Origin: Ectocarpus siliculosus
Lineage: Eukaryota > Sar > Phaeophyceae > Ectocarpales > Ectocarpaceae
DNA length: 40,324 nt
Reading direction: 5' to 3'
NCBI GenBank assembly: GCA_000310025.1
Contig: FN648559.1
Coordinates: 102,968-143,291, forward strand
The translations under genes and the position numbers were made by a program. Positions 22,024 through 31,903 of this stretch are shown here, one piece after another; the first letter of the stretch is position 1, and each line of letters starts with the position of its first letter. The notes beneath the pieces are model-generated. The model saw only the letters and a program-made list of their open reading frames with translations. It had not been told where the DNA came from and searched no databases.

Positions 22024-22236
22024 GCTTCGACGGCGGCAATTGCTGCACGTGCACCTGCGTTGACGCCTCAATTCCCGGCGGCTTCGCGGACTTCGCCTGC
22101 ATTGACCCGGCCGCGCCATGTGTGGACGCCGATTAAATCATCGCAGGCATTGCAGAGAGCTGTGATTATGGTGGCGGGTACGTTGCCGGTGTTGACAACG
22201 ACTGCTGCAACGAATCCAGCAACATTGAAGAATGTG
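22024..22236 (+). pseudogene. LNR/Notch-like repeat exon 1 (in-frame stop)
   Basis: The exon (213 bp) lies between an acceptor CCTCAG and a donor GTGAGT and keeps the exon phase of the others, with a Gly codon split 1/2 across each intron. It encodes FDGGNCCTCTCVDASIPGG, then a DFACIDP-APCVDAD block, a TAA where the paralogous exons have Asp or Glu, and then an LNR half with a DCC and an IEECG end. Each exon therefore holds the end of one LNR module and the start of the next. LNR modules are Ca-binding, disulfide-rich extracellular domains of about 35 residues. The stop at about codon 36 makes this exon non-functional unless skipped. Confidence 0.65.
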
Positions 22237-22808
22237 GTGAGTCCAAGCACTTGATATTCATTGCAGTACGGCGGAGCAGGACGACCTCATGATGATCTGA
22301 AAGCACGTAGAAATACAAAGGTCAGGCTATAATAGCTGTTTTAACCAGAGGTGGATGAACACTTGGGTTAACTAAACATTACGACAAGCTCTAGATAACT
22401 TATTGAAGTCACAATATCCAAAAGAGTCATCGTTAGAGCCAACTGATGCAGGTACTTCGGCAGTGGAGTTCCATCACCTTGGACAGTGGATATCAATAAT
22501 CGAGCGGGCTGGGGGTGCATTGTGGTGGCACGCTTGCTGCCAACAAGACAGTACTCCGTATCATCGTTATTTCTTTCTCACCATAGATGATAAGCTCTGT
22601 GGACCAAAAGGGTGCTCGCTTGCTCGCTCTCATGGCCCGTACTGCGAGACAGGCTATCTCATCATGTAAGTTAAGGTAAAGAAACAAGCAAGGCTACCCG
22701 CAATCCCGAGGCCCGGGGCAACATAGAAGGTGTTATCTTGACAACCCCCCCACGCATCATAGGCCTCGTGTTTCCCTCGTTCTCGGGTTGATTTTTGTCG
22801 TTTCTCAG

Positions 22809-23005
22809 GTTTTGATGGCGGCGACTGCTGCGAGTTCACGTGTGGGGGTGGATCTGGTGACGTTGACGACTATTCCTGCGTGGATTCGGTTGCATCGACC
22901 AGAACGCGTCGTGTGTTGACGACGACACTACCGAGGGAATGTTGGAGGACTGCGTGAACTTCGCCGATGGATTCTGCAACGACTTCAACAACAATGAACA
23001 ATGCG
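22809..23005 (+). pseudogene. LNR/Notch-like repeat exon 2 (frameshifted)
   Basis: The exon (197 bp, not a multiple of three, unlike its 207-213 bp paralogues) lies between TTTCTCAG and GTGCGC. It starts FDGGDCCEFTCGGGSGDVDD and ends, in another frame, with DGFCNDFNNNEQCG. The frame change falls near 22905-22915, just before the CVDDD block, and the first frame meets a TGA soon after. The second half retains the LNR signature (DG-C-D, NNN, CG). Confidence 0.65.
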
Positions 23006-23420
23006 GTGCGCCAGAAACGTATAACTTGAAGTCGTGTGTGCAGCCGGTACTACTCGCAACTGCCATCCCTCAAACGGATTGAACGTGGGGAGGTAAAGCG
23101 AACGGTAGTTCTCGGCGCTCCAACTCCTAGGCATCGTATTGTAGACCTTAAACCCTGCCCATCCCTTTTATCCCTCAACACAGCCCCCTCCCTGTCTTGA
23201 GGCCTTTACAGTACTGCATTGACAACACCGGCACAACAAGTATCACGCTCGTGAGTCGTATCACTCAAGCTTGACCTCGATCAAAATCCTCAAATATGGC
23301 GTGCTTGCAGGGAAAGTGAACTTCTCGCCCAGACAAGGCTTCCAAACCGTGGTTAACGGGCGTGATACCCAACACTTAGTCCCCTTCGTGCCTTAGTTTT
23401 GTCACTTTGCTGTTCCACAG

Positions 23421-23627
23421 GCTATGACAGTGGTGACTGCTGCGAGTGCACCTGTGTGGTTGACACGGGTTTTTCCAATGAGTTCGGTAGCACCGATTTC
23501 GCCAGTATTGACCCAACGGTGCTGCGCGTTGACGATGACGACATTACTACTGACGCCCAGGAAGACTGCACCATAGGTTTTCTTGCTGACGGAATTTGCG
23601 ACAAATCCAACAACGTCGAGGACTCCG
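23421..23627 (+). CDS. LNR/Notch-like repeat exon 3 (open, cysteines lost)
   Basis: The exon (207 bp, phase-preserving) lies between TTCCACAG and a GTGGTC donor. It is fully open: GYDSGDCCECTCVV, then DFASIDPTVLRVDDDDITT, then a DGICDKSNNVEDSG end. Compared with the sibling exons, three conserved Cys positions are changed (DFAC to DFAS, C before VDDDD to R, final CG to SG), so disulfide pairing of this module would be disturbed. The donor GTGGTC is weaker than the siblings' GTGAGT or GTGCG. Introns on either side are 415 and 413 bp. Confidence 0.6.
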
Positions 23628-24040
23628 GTGGTCTGTTGACAGTTTGATTACTCAAGTGTCTTGCGATTACTCCTTCCTCCGTGTTGTGTGGCTTGGAGCA
23701 ACGCCGTCTCCGATCACGTATGGTATACCACCTGTAGTAAAATTGGCGATCTTGCCGTCGATGCGACGCTTCCACGAGCACGCCATCAGCGCAATCGTCG
23801 ATCACTTTGTATAGCCCCCCGCCCCAGAGTCCCACGGCGGTGACACTGGATAATGAATCGTTTATTGTGCAAAGCGGTAAGCTGGCCTCGGTCGTTGGAT
23901 CTCCGTCCATTATTCAAGTATCATCTCACAGAATCGTAGTTGCTGTTGTTGCACGGGTCCAGGGTCCTTGCTAAACCCCTCGATTCAGCTGGACGGGTTC
24001 CTCTCTCTTTCCTGAGTGTTTATTTTTCCCGACTCCTCAG

Positions 24041-24247
24041 GTTGTGACGGCAATGACTGCTGCAAATGCCTGCTTGGAATTGAATCAACACACGTGTTTG
24101 ATGGAAGCAACCTCCCGGATTTCGCGTGCGTTGACCCAACGGCGTCGTGTTTCAACGAACACATTTCGGTCGACATGTGCGAGAACTTCATCGTGGAATC
24201 CCTTGGCGACGGCTACCGGCAGGAGTCCAACAACAACGAGGTATGCG
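24041..24247 (+). CDS. LNR/Notch-like repeat exon 4 (open)
   Basis: The exon (207 bp) lies between GACTCCTCAG and GTGCGT, in the same phase as the others. It encodes CDGNDCCKCLLGIESTHVF, a DFACVDPTASC block, and a DGYRQESNNNEVCG end. Two expected Cys are missing (CTC to CLL, GYC to GYR). No following exon with a GACTGCTGC-type start was found within the next 2 kb, so the gene ends here, continues far away, or is a fragment. No signal peptide exon was found upstream of 22024. Confidence 0.6.
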
Positions 24248-26101
24248 GTGCGTAGCAGTTCGTTGCTTCCAATGTCACATGCACCTCTACGTTTGCCTCA
24301 CCATGTTTGGGTTCAGCGTTATGGTGAGTGCAATATTTCCTGTGCCTTGTATAACGACACTGATATCAGTGCGACGGGTCAAAGGACTTCCTGTGTATCC
24401 CGGACATCGATCATTCATGTTGTGACCCCGCATACCCAACCCCCCACTGCCCATCAAGATACGACAGTTACGCTTCACACGCACATGTTTCGATGCCACA
24501 GAGCGCTAGGTGGCATGGTCGCACTGAACCTTGCAGCAGGAACGATCCCATAAACTCGGGCAAACGTCTGGTGGAATCCCTAAACATTTTTCTGTCGTTC
24601 TCCCCTTTTCGGCTTATAGGGTTATTGTTAACGCAACGAAAAAAAAACGCTTTTTTTTCACGGAACGGTGACAAGAAGATCCGATTATTTTTCGCTTGTT
24701 CTAATCGTGATGTCATCGCGAAGAGTTCGTTTCCTTCCCTGAATACATGTTTTGCTCGACACACAACAGGTTGACATGGTATTGCTCAACATAGAGCAGC
24801 GGTGAAAGCGCAATGAGCAGCACCCGACACAGAGGACAACACACTTAGAAAGATCCCGTCCACCTGGCCTGCTGTTTTCAGTTTTCAGCAACAACAGGCT
24901 CAGGGCAGAGTGCCGCCACCTGGGTGTTGCTTGCGATTTCTTCAGTTTGCCAGCTCATTTTTCACGGTTGCGACTCCCATCTTTGACCACCACCTACCCA
25001 AAGGTAGACGAGCTCATCAATCATAGGGCGGCAGCCGCGCTGACGGCCAGCATCATATAGATGGCCAATCCGAAAGAATTAGCGTGTCGGAGGCCCTGTT
25101 GCTTTACTGCTGCGTGGTGCCGTGGATTGATGTTGATGCGTCCGACCAAAAACGCATCATCTCGCCGCATTTTTTCCAACGGCATTTTGGTGAGGTGGCA
25201 CACGTCTCTAACACACTTTATTGAGCAGCACCCAAGCACCCAATACCCACGAAGCAGCACGGCGCCGGGAGATGGTATCATATGGACAGCCGAACCGAAG
25301 GAATCAGCGCGTTGGAGGTCTTGCTGCTGCTGCTGTACTCGTTCTACTGTTTCCGTGTTTGCTATGTGTGATTGAAAAAAATCCCCAAGCACCAACAGCA
25401 GCAGTTGAAGACGAGAGCACCACGCAATGCCTAGTTTTGGGCCAAGAACGGACTGAATGCCGCCTCTGCCGCTTGTCCATCTCCACAGCAGACCTGGACG
25501 TGAGTCTGGCAGGTCTTTCTAGCGTTCTCATTGATGTTACAGCGCCCGCGGTGCGCTTGTCCGATGCTTCTGTCAAAAACACGTATTCGTGAAAGTAGCA
25601 AACCCCCAAAAAACCCGGCTCCTTCCTTTCGCGCTTTCGGGGAAAAACGCCTCCATATATGTTCAAGAAAACACGGTTTCGTTTTTTTTTTCGTGTTTTA
25701 TTGGTCGATAAGAAGCACCCTTACGTTTGTTTTAGGGAAAACGACACAACAGGGTATACCCTGGTCGAAAAGCGACACACCTGGGTACACAGTCATTAAC
25801 AGCAGTAAATGCACTTATACCATTGGTCAACGCCCAATTTTACCCCGGGACGTCCGAAAAGGCGCAGGGTATACCCTGCCGTGACTACTTTTCTCAACAA
25901 CTGTACCCTGTTTTCGGAAATGTACCCTGACCTTTGACGGGAAATGCGACCCTTCCATCAATCATTTCCCCCGCAGGAATCTTCCCAACTCCTTTTGCCC
26001 TCCAACCATGAGATACCAAACGGCGAATCTTCTCGCCGAATAACAACCATGGCAACGGGGCAGGAATCAGTTTCCGACCCTGCGAAACAACACCAACCAT
26101 T
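24248..26101. other. No gene recognised; short direct repeats
   Basis: A diverged direct repeat of about 70 bp lies at about 25050-25130 and 25268-25340. The 14-bp perfect palindrome CAGGGTATACCCTG occurs at 25750-25763 and again at 25865-25878. Related TGTACCCTG words follow to 25930. No coding sequence is supported. Confidence 0.45.
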
Positions 26102-26879
26102 ACCTCTTCCGCTCTAAATCAACAATGGCCGGGCAATACCCCAGCACAATTGTTCCATTTGGAAACATGGACACACGCGTACAAAACCCCGTGGACTAAT
26201 GCTTGCTTCAGTCTATATGCGAGATGCACGGGTCACGCTATGAAAGCGAGACCAATCCAGCATGGTTGGCATGCATATATGCATGTATGTGCCAATGTGT
26301 GGACCTGTGCTGGCGACGAGCTCGCGCCCGCAGATAGGGTGGAGGGGAGAGGCAGGACCAGCACACACAGACACACCCTGACATCAATCACGCACACACG
26401 ATACTTATCGTTGCTCTAGCAGCAGGACACTGCTGTGTCGTCCAACTCAATCACCCTCCCTGTCGGTAGAGAGAAAAGAAAGAGCGCTCGCGTTGTATTT
26501 CATCGGCCATCCCGCTGAAGCCTGACGTCTTCTTGCTACATTGATTGATTGTTCGGCTTGGTTGGCTGGTAAGCGTGACCGCTGCAGCAGTAGTTCAAGC
26601 AAGAAACACATCGCAATTGAGACACAACAGACAACACAAGCACGCACACACGGCATATCGCAATCGAGACACAACAGACAACACACGCACGCACATATGC
26701 GTATATGCATGTCAACCATGCTGGATTGGTCTCGCTTTCATAGCATGACCCGTGCATCTCGCATATGGACTGAAGCAAGCAGTAGTCCACGGGGTTTTGT
26801 ACGCGTGTGTCCATGTTTCCAAACGGAACAATTGTGCTGGGGTATTGCCCGGCCATTGTTGATTTAGAGCGGAAGAGGT
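26102..26879. mobile_element. Foldback-like element with about 185-bp terminal inverted repeats
   Basis: The left arm (26102 to about 26290, starting ACCTCTTCCGCTCTAAATC) is repeated inverted at about 26695-26879, with only a handful of mismatches by eye. The interior, about 400 bp, is CA/CACACA-rich. It contains a tandem pair of about 47 bp (about 26611-26690, with GAGACACAACAGACAACAC in both). There is no transposase frame. No target site duplication is visible: the left flank ends ACCATT and the right flank begins GAGGG. Long arms with a simple-repeat core fit foldback or Mutator-like non-autonomous elements. Confidence 0.75.
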
Positions 26880-27972
26880 GAGGGCGTATATTAACGAAGT
26901 GCCGAAAATCAAAATCCAAATGGGCACAAAATCAAAATCAAATTGCGTTATCGTGGAAAACTGAAAAAAGAGGGTCGTGTAGGTTAACGAGGATAGGAGA
27001 CAGATAAGGCAAAAAATCAAAAGACCTGGCGCCAGGGGAAGAGCCAGCAGCGCAGCGGTGATTTTTCTAGGGTGCGTTTTGCGCTCTTCTGTTCACGTGT
27101 TAGCCGATATCTCGCCAAATACTTACCGAGTTGCCTCAAGAACGGTATCCGGAAGGAGCTGGAAACATGGGCTGTTGGGCAATGCCAAGGTTTGGCGCCG
27201 TGAGATGTCGAGTGCGCCGGAAAAAACAAGTTGTGTTGAGGCAAAAATGCCAACGGTTGCGAGCGGCCACTTCAAGTTCGGTGTGTTTGGCCGCCACGGG
27301 TTGTGATATCCACCGATAACTTTCCGAAGGTGGAGGCAACAGCAACAGCAACGCCACGCGGCAGGAGGTCCCTCTCTGCTCTATCTTTCAAGCCCAAGGT
27401 CTGCTACCGTGGGGTATCGTGCGTGTAGGGAAAAAAGTGTTTTGGTTGACCCTAACAAATCCACGTCAGAGTGCGGCTAGTTCAAGTTCGCGCCGAATGT
27501 CTGCTCACAGTTTAGTTTTTCAGCGATAACTCTTCGAAGGAGGAAGCAACAGCAATAGCAATGCCACGCGACGGGAGGTAGCTTTACCCACCATCTGTCT
27601 CGTACAAGGTTAGATGCCTTGGGGTATCGTGAGTGTGGAGAAAAAAGGTTGCAACTACCCTCTCCCGGACGGAACAGCCCGAAAAAGCCGCGCAGCCCTG
27701 TTCTGATCGCCAGTCCGTTCACCGCTTGTCATGATCGGTATTTTCTCCCCGAGCACCCAACGAGCCGGCCCGTTGTATGGCTTGCCGGCGTGCAGAGTCT
27801 TCTGGCTACAAATAATGGCCATGGTCTCGGTGGAAGGGTGCCGATAGCCCCTCTATGAGCACTGTGCAGCAGGTCGTGTCGTTCACTTGCTTTGCAGCGG
27901 CCTCGCGGCAGGTGCTCCAAGCCTTCGAAGCCTTGAACTCCTTGCCTCTTTGATTTTGATTTTGATAAAAAA

Positions 27973-27989
27973 AAGTCCCCCGGGGACTT
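27973..27989. repeat. Short hairpin AAGTCCCC-C-GGGGACTT
   Basis: Perfect 8-bp arms around one base, preceded by a run of A. It sits just before the 92-bp duplication. Confidence 0.7.
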
Positions 27990-28172
27990 CTTTCCAGACA
28001 GAGGAACTTCCATAAAATCAAAGGGCGTCGTCAGGAGGTAGCAGGTATTCGACCAATCAGATCTCGATTTTGATTTTGATTCTTTCCAGACAGAGGAACT
28101 TCCATAAAATCAAAGGGCGTCGTCAGGAGGTAGCAGGTATTCGACCAATCAGATCTCGATTTTGATTTTGAT
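27989..28172. repeat. 92-bp tandem duplication
   Basis: The units 27989-28080 and 28081-28172 appear identical by eye. Each starts TCTTTCCAGACAGAGGAAC and ends with GATTTTGATTTTGAT. Confidence 0.92.
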
Positions 28173-28214
28173 TTTTTCGATTTTGATTTCCGGCACTTCG
28201 TTAATATACACCCT

Positions 28215-28442
28215 AAGGAAAGAGAAAATAGAATGAAAATAAAATGAAAAAGAGCGAGGACAAGAAGGGACCAGGCCGAAAATAACAAGAAATAAGAGGC
28301 AGAAAAGGAACACGCACTAACGAACAAGCAAACACGCAAACATGGCCACCACCCAGCGATATATTGTTATGGTACGTCATCACTAGTAGGGGGTTGGTGC
28401 AATGGTGCAGCGTTGGGGGGGGGGGAATTTGCTAAAAGAAAT
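28215..28442. other. Spacer between the inverted-repeat element and the LINE
   Basis: A-rich stretch, then a G run at about 28416-28426. It may include the 3' untranslated end of the LINE. No poly-A tail or target duplication was recognised. Confidence 0.35.
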
Positions 28443-30650
28443 TCAATCCGGCACGTATCGTGCCACTCGGTCCGTCTCTTCTCGTTTGCTTTCTTCCCTC
28501 GCCGTCTCGTCCGTCTCCCGCCCCCGCCCCGCCCCATGGGTTGATGGCTTGTGGTTTCGTTTGAGCGCTCGTTGTCGGCTGGTCTCTTCTTCCTTCTCGT
28601 GCCAGGAGGTCATGAACCTCTCAGCTCCCTTCAGCACCGCCGCATGCCAAAATACTCCCCCTTCCACCTTCGCGGCTTCCGTCCACTTTAACTTGGGTGC
28701 CGTGCCTTTTGGTACCGGGATTCCGAGGCAACATGGATAGGTTTTCGTAGATCCGTGGTCGGCCCCGAATTCCTTCAGGTCGTCGAGCACGCACTTCGGC
28801 CAGTTCTGTTCCTATCCCCCCCTACGTCGCTTCTCCCCCCCCGCCAGTTCGCCGAGCATCAGTCGTTTCGGGAGTCGTCCGTCCGGCTGCCTTGCCGGTG
28901 CTCCCGCGAACAGTAGGCGTCGTTGTCGGATCGTGGCTTCAACGCTCTGGCATTCGACCCTCTTCAGCGTCTGGGCGTAAGAGAGCTGCCGGTAGGTGTC
29001 TTTCTTGCGCTTGTACCCGATAACTCGAAGGAGCAGTCGGTGGTGTGTCGACCGCAGCGTCTGATAGTGGCCGCTGAGTGGTGACCATGTCACGCAGCCG
29101 TACCGCAGTGCCTCCATCGCCTCCGCCTGGAGCAGCCGGACCTTGAGTCAGAATGCCGCGTTCGGTCTGCCAGAGAGCTCCCAGCCATATCGCCTGAGGC
29201 ACGCCCACGCTCCTCTGCTCCTGTAGTTGATCTCCCGGGTGAGGTCGCGATGTTCGTGAACGAGGCCACGGAGGTTCCGGAACTCGGTTGTCTGGGCGTA
29301 TTTCTGTCCCGCGGCTTCGATGGTCAGCGGTGGAGGCGGGGGGGGCTGTGATGTTGTAGTCGGCTTGTCCTTTGCGCGCATCAGGAGCGTCTCCGTCTTC
29401 TTCTCCGACACCGTTAGCCCGAACTCCCCGAACACCTCAACGATGATGGTCATCATTCTCGTCAGTCTTTCTGCAGACCTCGATACGACGCCAGCATCAT
29501 CGGCATACAGCATCCCCCATACTGGCCTCCGTACTCGCTCAAGGGGTGTCTCCTCCCCCCCCCCGCTTCCGTCTTCCCCTCCTCCAAGCACACCAGGTTC
29601 CGCAGAACAACATCATCCGCTGAGTCGGATGACGACGACCTCGAGGACCTCGGCAAAGAAGATGTTGAACAGCAGTGGCGATAGCACACATCCTTGTCGC
29701 ACGCCCTGCCTGACGAAGAACCAGCCCGATAGTTCTCCGTCGTCCATGCGCACCCGGGCCCTCATTCCATCGTGGAATCGGCGGATGACTTTGATCAGCT
29801 TCGCGGGAATCCCGGCCCTGGCCAGCACCTTCCATAGCATCTCTCGGTCCACCGAATCATACGCCTTCTTCAAGTAGACGAAGCACATGTAGAGCGGTAT
29901 TTTCTTTCTCCACCCCAGCTCCTGGAGGCTGCGCACGACGAAGAGAATGTCGACGGTGGATCGCCCGGGTCGAAATCCGCACTGCTCCTCCGGTAGGATG
30001 TTGTTGGCTTCGCAGAAGGCGCTTAGACGGGTGGTGATGAACTTGATGGGGACCTTGCCTACGTGGGATAGTAGCGAAACCCCCCCCAAGTTGTTACAGT
30101 TGGATCGGTCACCCTTCTTATACAGCGCCTTGGTGGTTGCATCCTTCCACGCTCGCGGGATATCTCCTCCGTTCCACACCTTGACGAGGATGGTATGGAG
30201 GTGTCCCAGGACGAAGGGTTCGTCGTCATCGATCTTGAGCAACTCGGCAGGGAGGGAGTCATGGCCGGGTGCCTTCCAGTTCTTGAGGCCTTTCGCTGCC
30301 CGTGCCACCTCCTCGAGTTCTGGCACCTCTCCTAACCGTCGAGTGTCACGTGTCGCTGGCCGCTGCGTCACTCGTTCGATGCTGTCTGGGTTCAGGGTGG
30401 GGGATTTGGTGTTGAGTAAGGTGCTGAAGAATTTCGCCCACCGCTGGAGGGTGTCGTCCCTGTTCCGGAGCAACACGTCGTTCTCATCCGCGACGAACTG
30501 CTGTCCCCCCGCCTGTCTCCAGCTGAGGCCCACTGATCTCTTCAGGTGTTGGTACAGTCCTCTTATGTCGCGATTTTTGTAGATTGATTCGAGTTCAGTC
30601 ACATATCCGTCCAGGTGGGCATCAATGCCCGTTTTGACTGCTGTAGCCAC
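28443..30650 (-). pseudogene. LINE reverse transcriptase and C-terminal region, inactivated
   Basis: One minus-strand frame spans the whole interval and is broken only by three stops (TGA at 29613, TGA at 29148, TAG at 28812). Recognisable reverse transcriptase parts in order: NWKAPGHDSLPAELLKI, then WKDATTKALYKKGDRSNC, then EEQCGFRPGRSTVDILF, motif A as CFVYLKKAYDSVDRE, motif B as GVRQGCVLSPLLFNIFF, and an intact YADD (about 29496-29507). In motif A the catalytic Asp is Tyr (codon at 29874-29876, TAC for GAC), so polymerisation should be abolished even without the stops. Downstream are the Arg-rich RLLLRVIGYKRKK region and a C-terminal segment ending KREETDRVARYVPD. That no frameshift occurs in over 2.2 kb suggests inactivation mainly by point mutation. 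The gene belongs with the endonuclease part at 30651-31903. Confidence 0.9.
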
Positions 30651-31903
30651 TCCCTTACCTTACACGCTGCTTTGAGAACTCTCCACGTTGCTGTGTTCCA
30701 GTTGCCCCTCATCGCCCGGCCCGCTTCCCGCCGTTTGGTAAGGGCCTGCCCCAGCGCTGTTCTCGTCTCTGGGGTCTCACACCACTCCTGCGTGCGGCAT
30801 CTCCGCGGTTCCTCTCCTAGGGTCGTCCGCGCTGCTTCGAGGAGAGCATTGGTAAAGTCGGTCGCCGGTGGTTGTTCGCTCCTCCAGTCGTGTGTCGAGG
30901 TTGAGGAGGAACCAATTAGTCACCGCACACCGTGCTGCTTCGAACTGCAATTCCCGTCTGTTGAATCCCTTCTTTTCGGTTTAGTCCGGACTGCACGGTT
31001 GTGGGCAAGCCTGCCACCGAGGTTAACGGTGGCTACTACCATGTTGTGGTCTGAGTCTGCTTTGACTGGGCGAGCCGGCTGGGGGATGACAACCACGTTA
31101 GATACTCGGCCGTGATGTGCCTGCCTTGTCAGGATGTAGTCAAGGCGCTTGCAATCGTTTCCCAACACATGTGCCATATTCCGCCCTTGCGTGTCTCGAA
31201 GAACGTGTTCGTGCGAGCTAGCCTGTTTCTCGTTTCGAAATTCAACAGTAGCATGCCATTGTCGTTAAACTCATTACGCCCGTACATTCCTATTGTCCTC
31301 CCGTCCCCTCCGTCCAACCTATCGCCCGTCCGCGCGTTGGCGTCCATTAGGGCATAAGCATATTCTTTGGAAGGGATCCTCCGCACGAGGATGTCAAAAT
31401 GTTCCCTGGAACACGCGCTTGCTGTCGGCGGTTGGAAGTTCGGTTGGAGCATACGCGGCTACGTAGTTGACCGCTCCACGGTGGCCTGGCAACAGAAACC
31501 TTATGGCCATAAGGCGTTCGTCGATAAACTCCGTGGTGAACGTGGATGTCTTGCACAGTTACTCTTTGACGGCTATCTCCGTACCACAGCAGAACACCCG
31601 AAAACCCGCTGCTGCAAATTCCGTTCGACCTGCCCTCCCTGTCTCCTGCATTCCTACCACCGATACGTCTTGTCTCGCTGCCTCGTGTAGAACGCTGTAG
31701 GCTCGCCCGTATCCATTGGCCCCGTTTACACCCAAAGTCCGCACATTCCAGGTTGCTGCCCTAAGAAGTTGACCCTGCTGCCCCTTTCGCGCGGCGCGCG
31801 CTGCTCTCTTAGCTAGCGTACACGAAAGATCGGAACGGTTTTTCATGTGAAGACAACAACAACAACAACAACAACAACCGGCAGGATAGGGAGTATAAGA
31901 CAA
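30651..31903 (-). pseudogene. LINE endonuclease-like N-terminal part, multiply frameshifted
   Basis: The minus strand encodes the features of an exonuclease-endonuclease-phosphatase domain: ATWNVRTLGV (Asn motif), VVGMQETGR (catalytic Glu), LMDANARTGDR (central Asp-x-Asn), LLNFETRNRLARTNTFF, RLDYILTR, and SDHNMVVATV (terminal Asp-His). These lie in different frames. The first part (31903-31559) ends at a TAA after AVKE but continues in the same frame as TEFIDERLMAIRF. Frame changes occur near 31400 and 31160. Another shift or pair of shifts lies near 30960-30890, and one at about 30655 joins the reverse transcriptase frame. The order endonuclease then reverse transcriptase is standard for LINEs of the L1/RTE type; the clade is not determined. 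Confidence 0.85.
31852..31878. repeat. AAC microsatellite
   Basis: About nine AAC units (GTT on the minus strand), at the 5' side of the LINE coding region. Confidence 0.9.

Larger units (their letters stand above)
26881..28214. mobile_element. Putative 1.33-kb inverted-repeat element abutting the previous one
   Basis: The left end AGGGCGTATATTAACGAAG (26881) is matched inverted by the right end CTTCGTTAATATACACCCT (28214). About 36 bp are nearly perfect, then both ends continue as AAAATCAAAATC-type simple sequence. No transposase was found inside and no clear target duplication. The element contains two diverged copies of a 170-bp segment (27271-27440 and 27479-27652, both with CGATAACT and GGGGTATCGT) and a 92-bp tandem duplication. 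Confidence 0.55.

Noticed and set aside
28402-28740. Plus-strand ORF in the LINE 3' region
   Set aside because: Antisense shadow of the LINE C-terminal coding frame.
29947-30582. 211-codon plus-strand ORF
   Set aside because: Antisense shadow of the reverse transcriptase frame.
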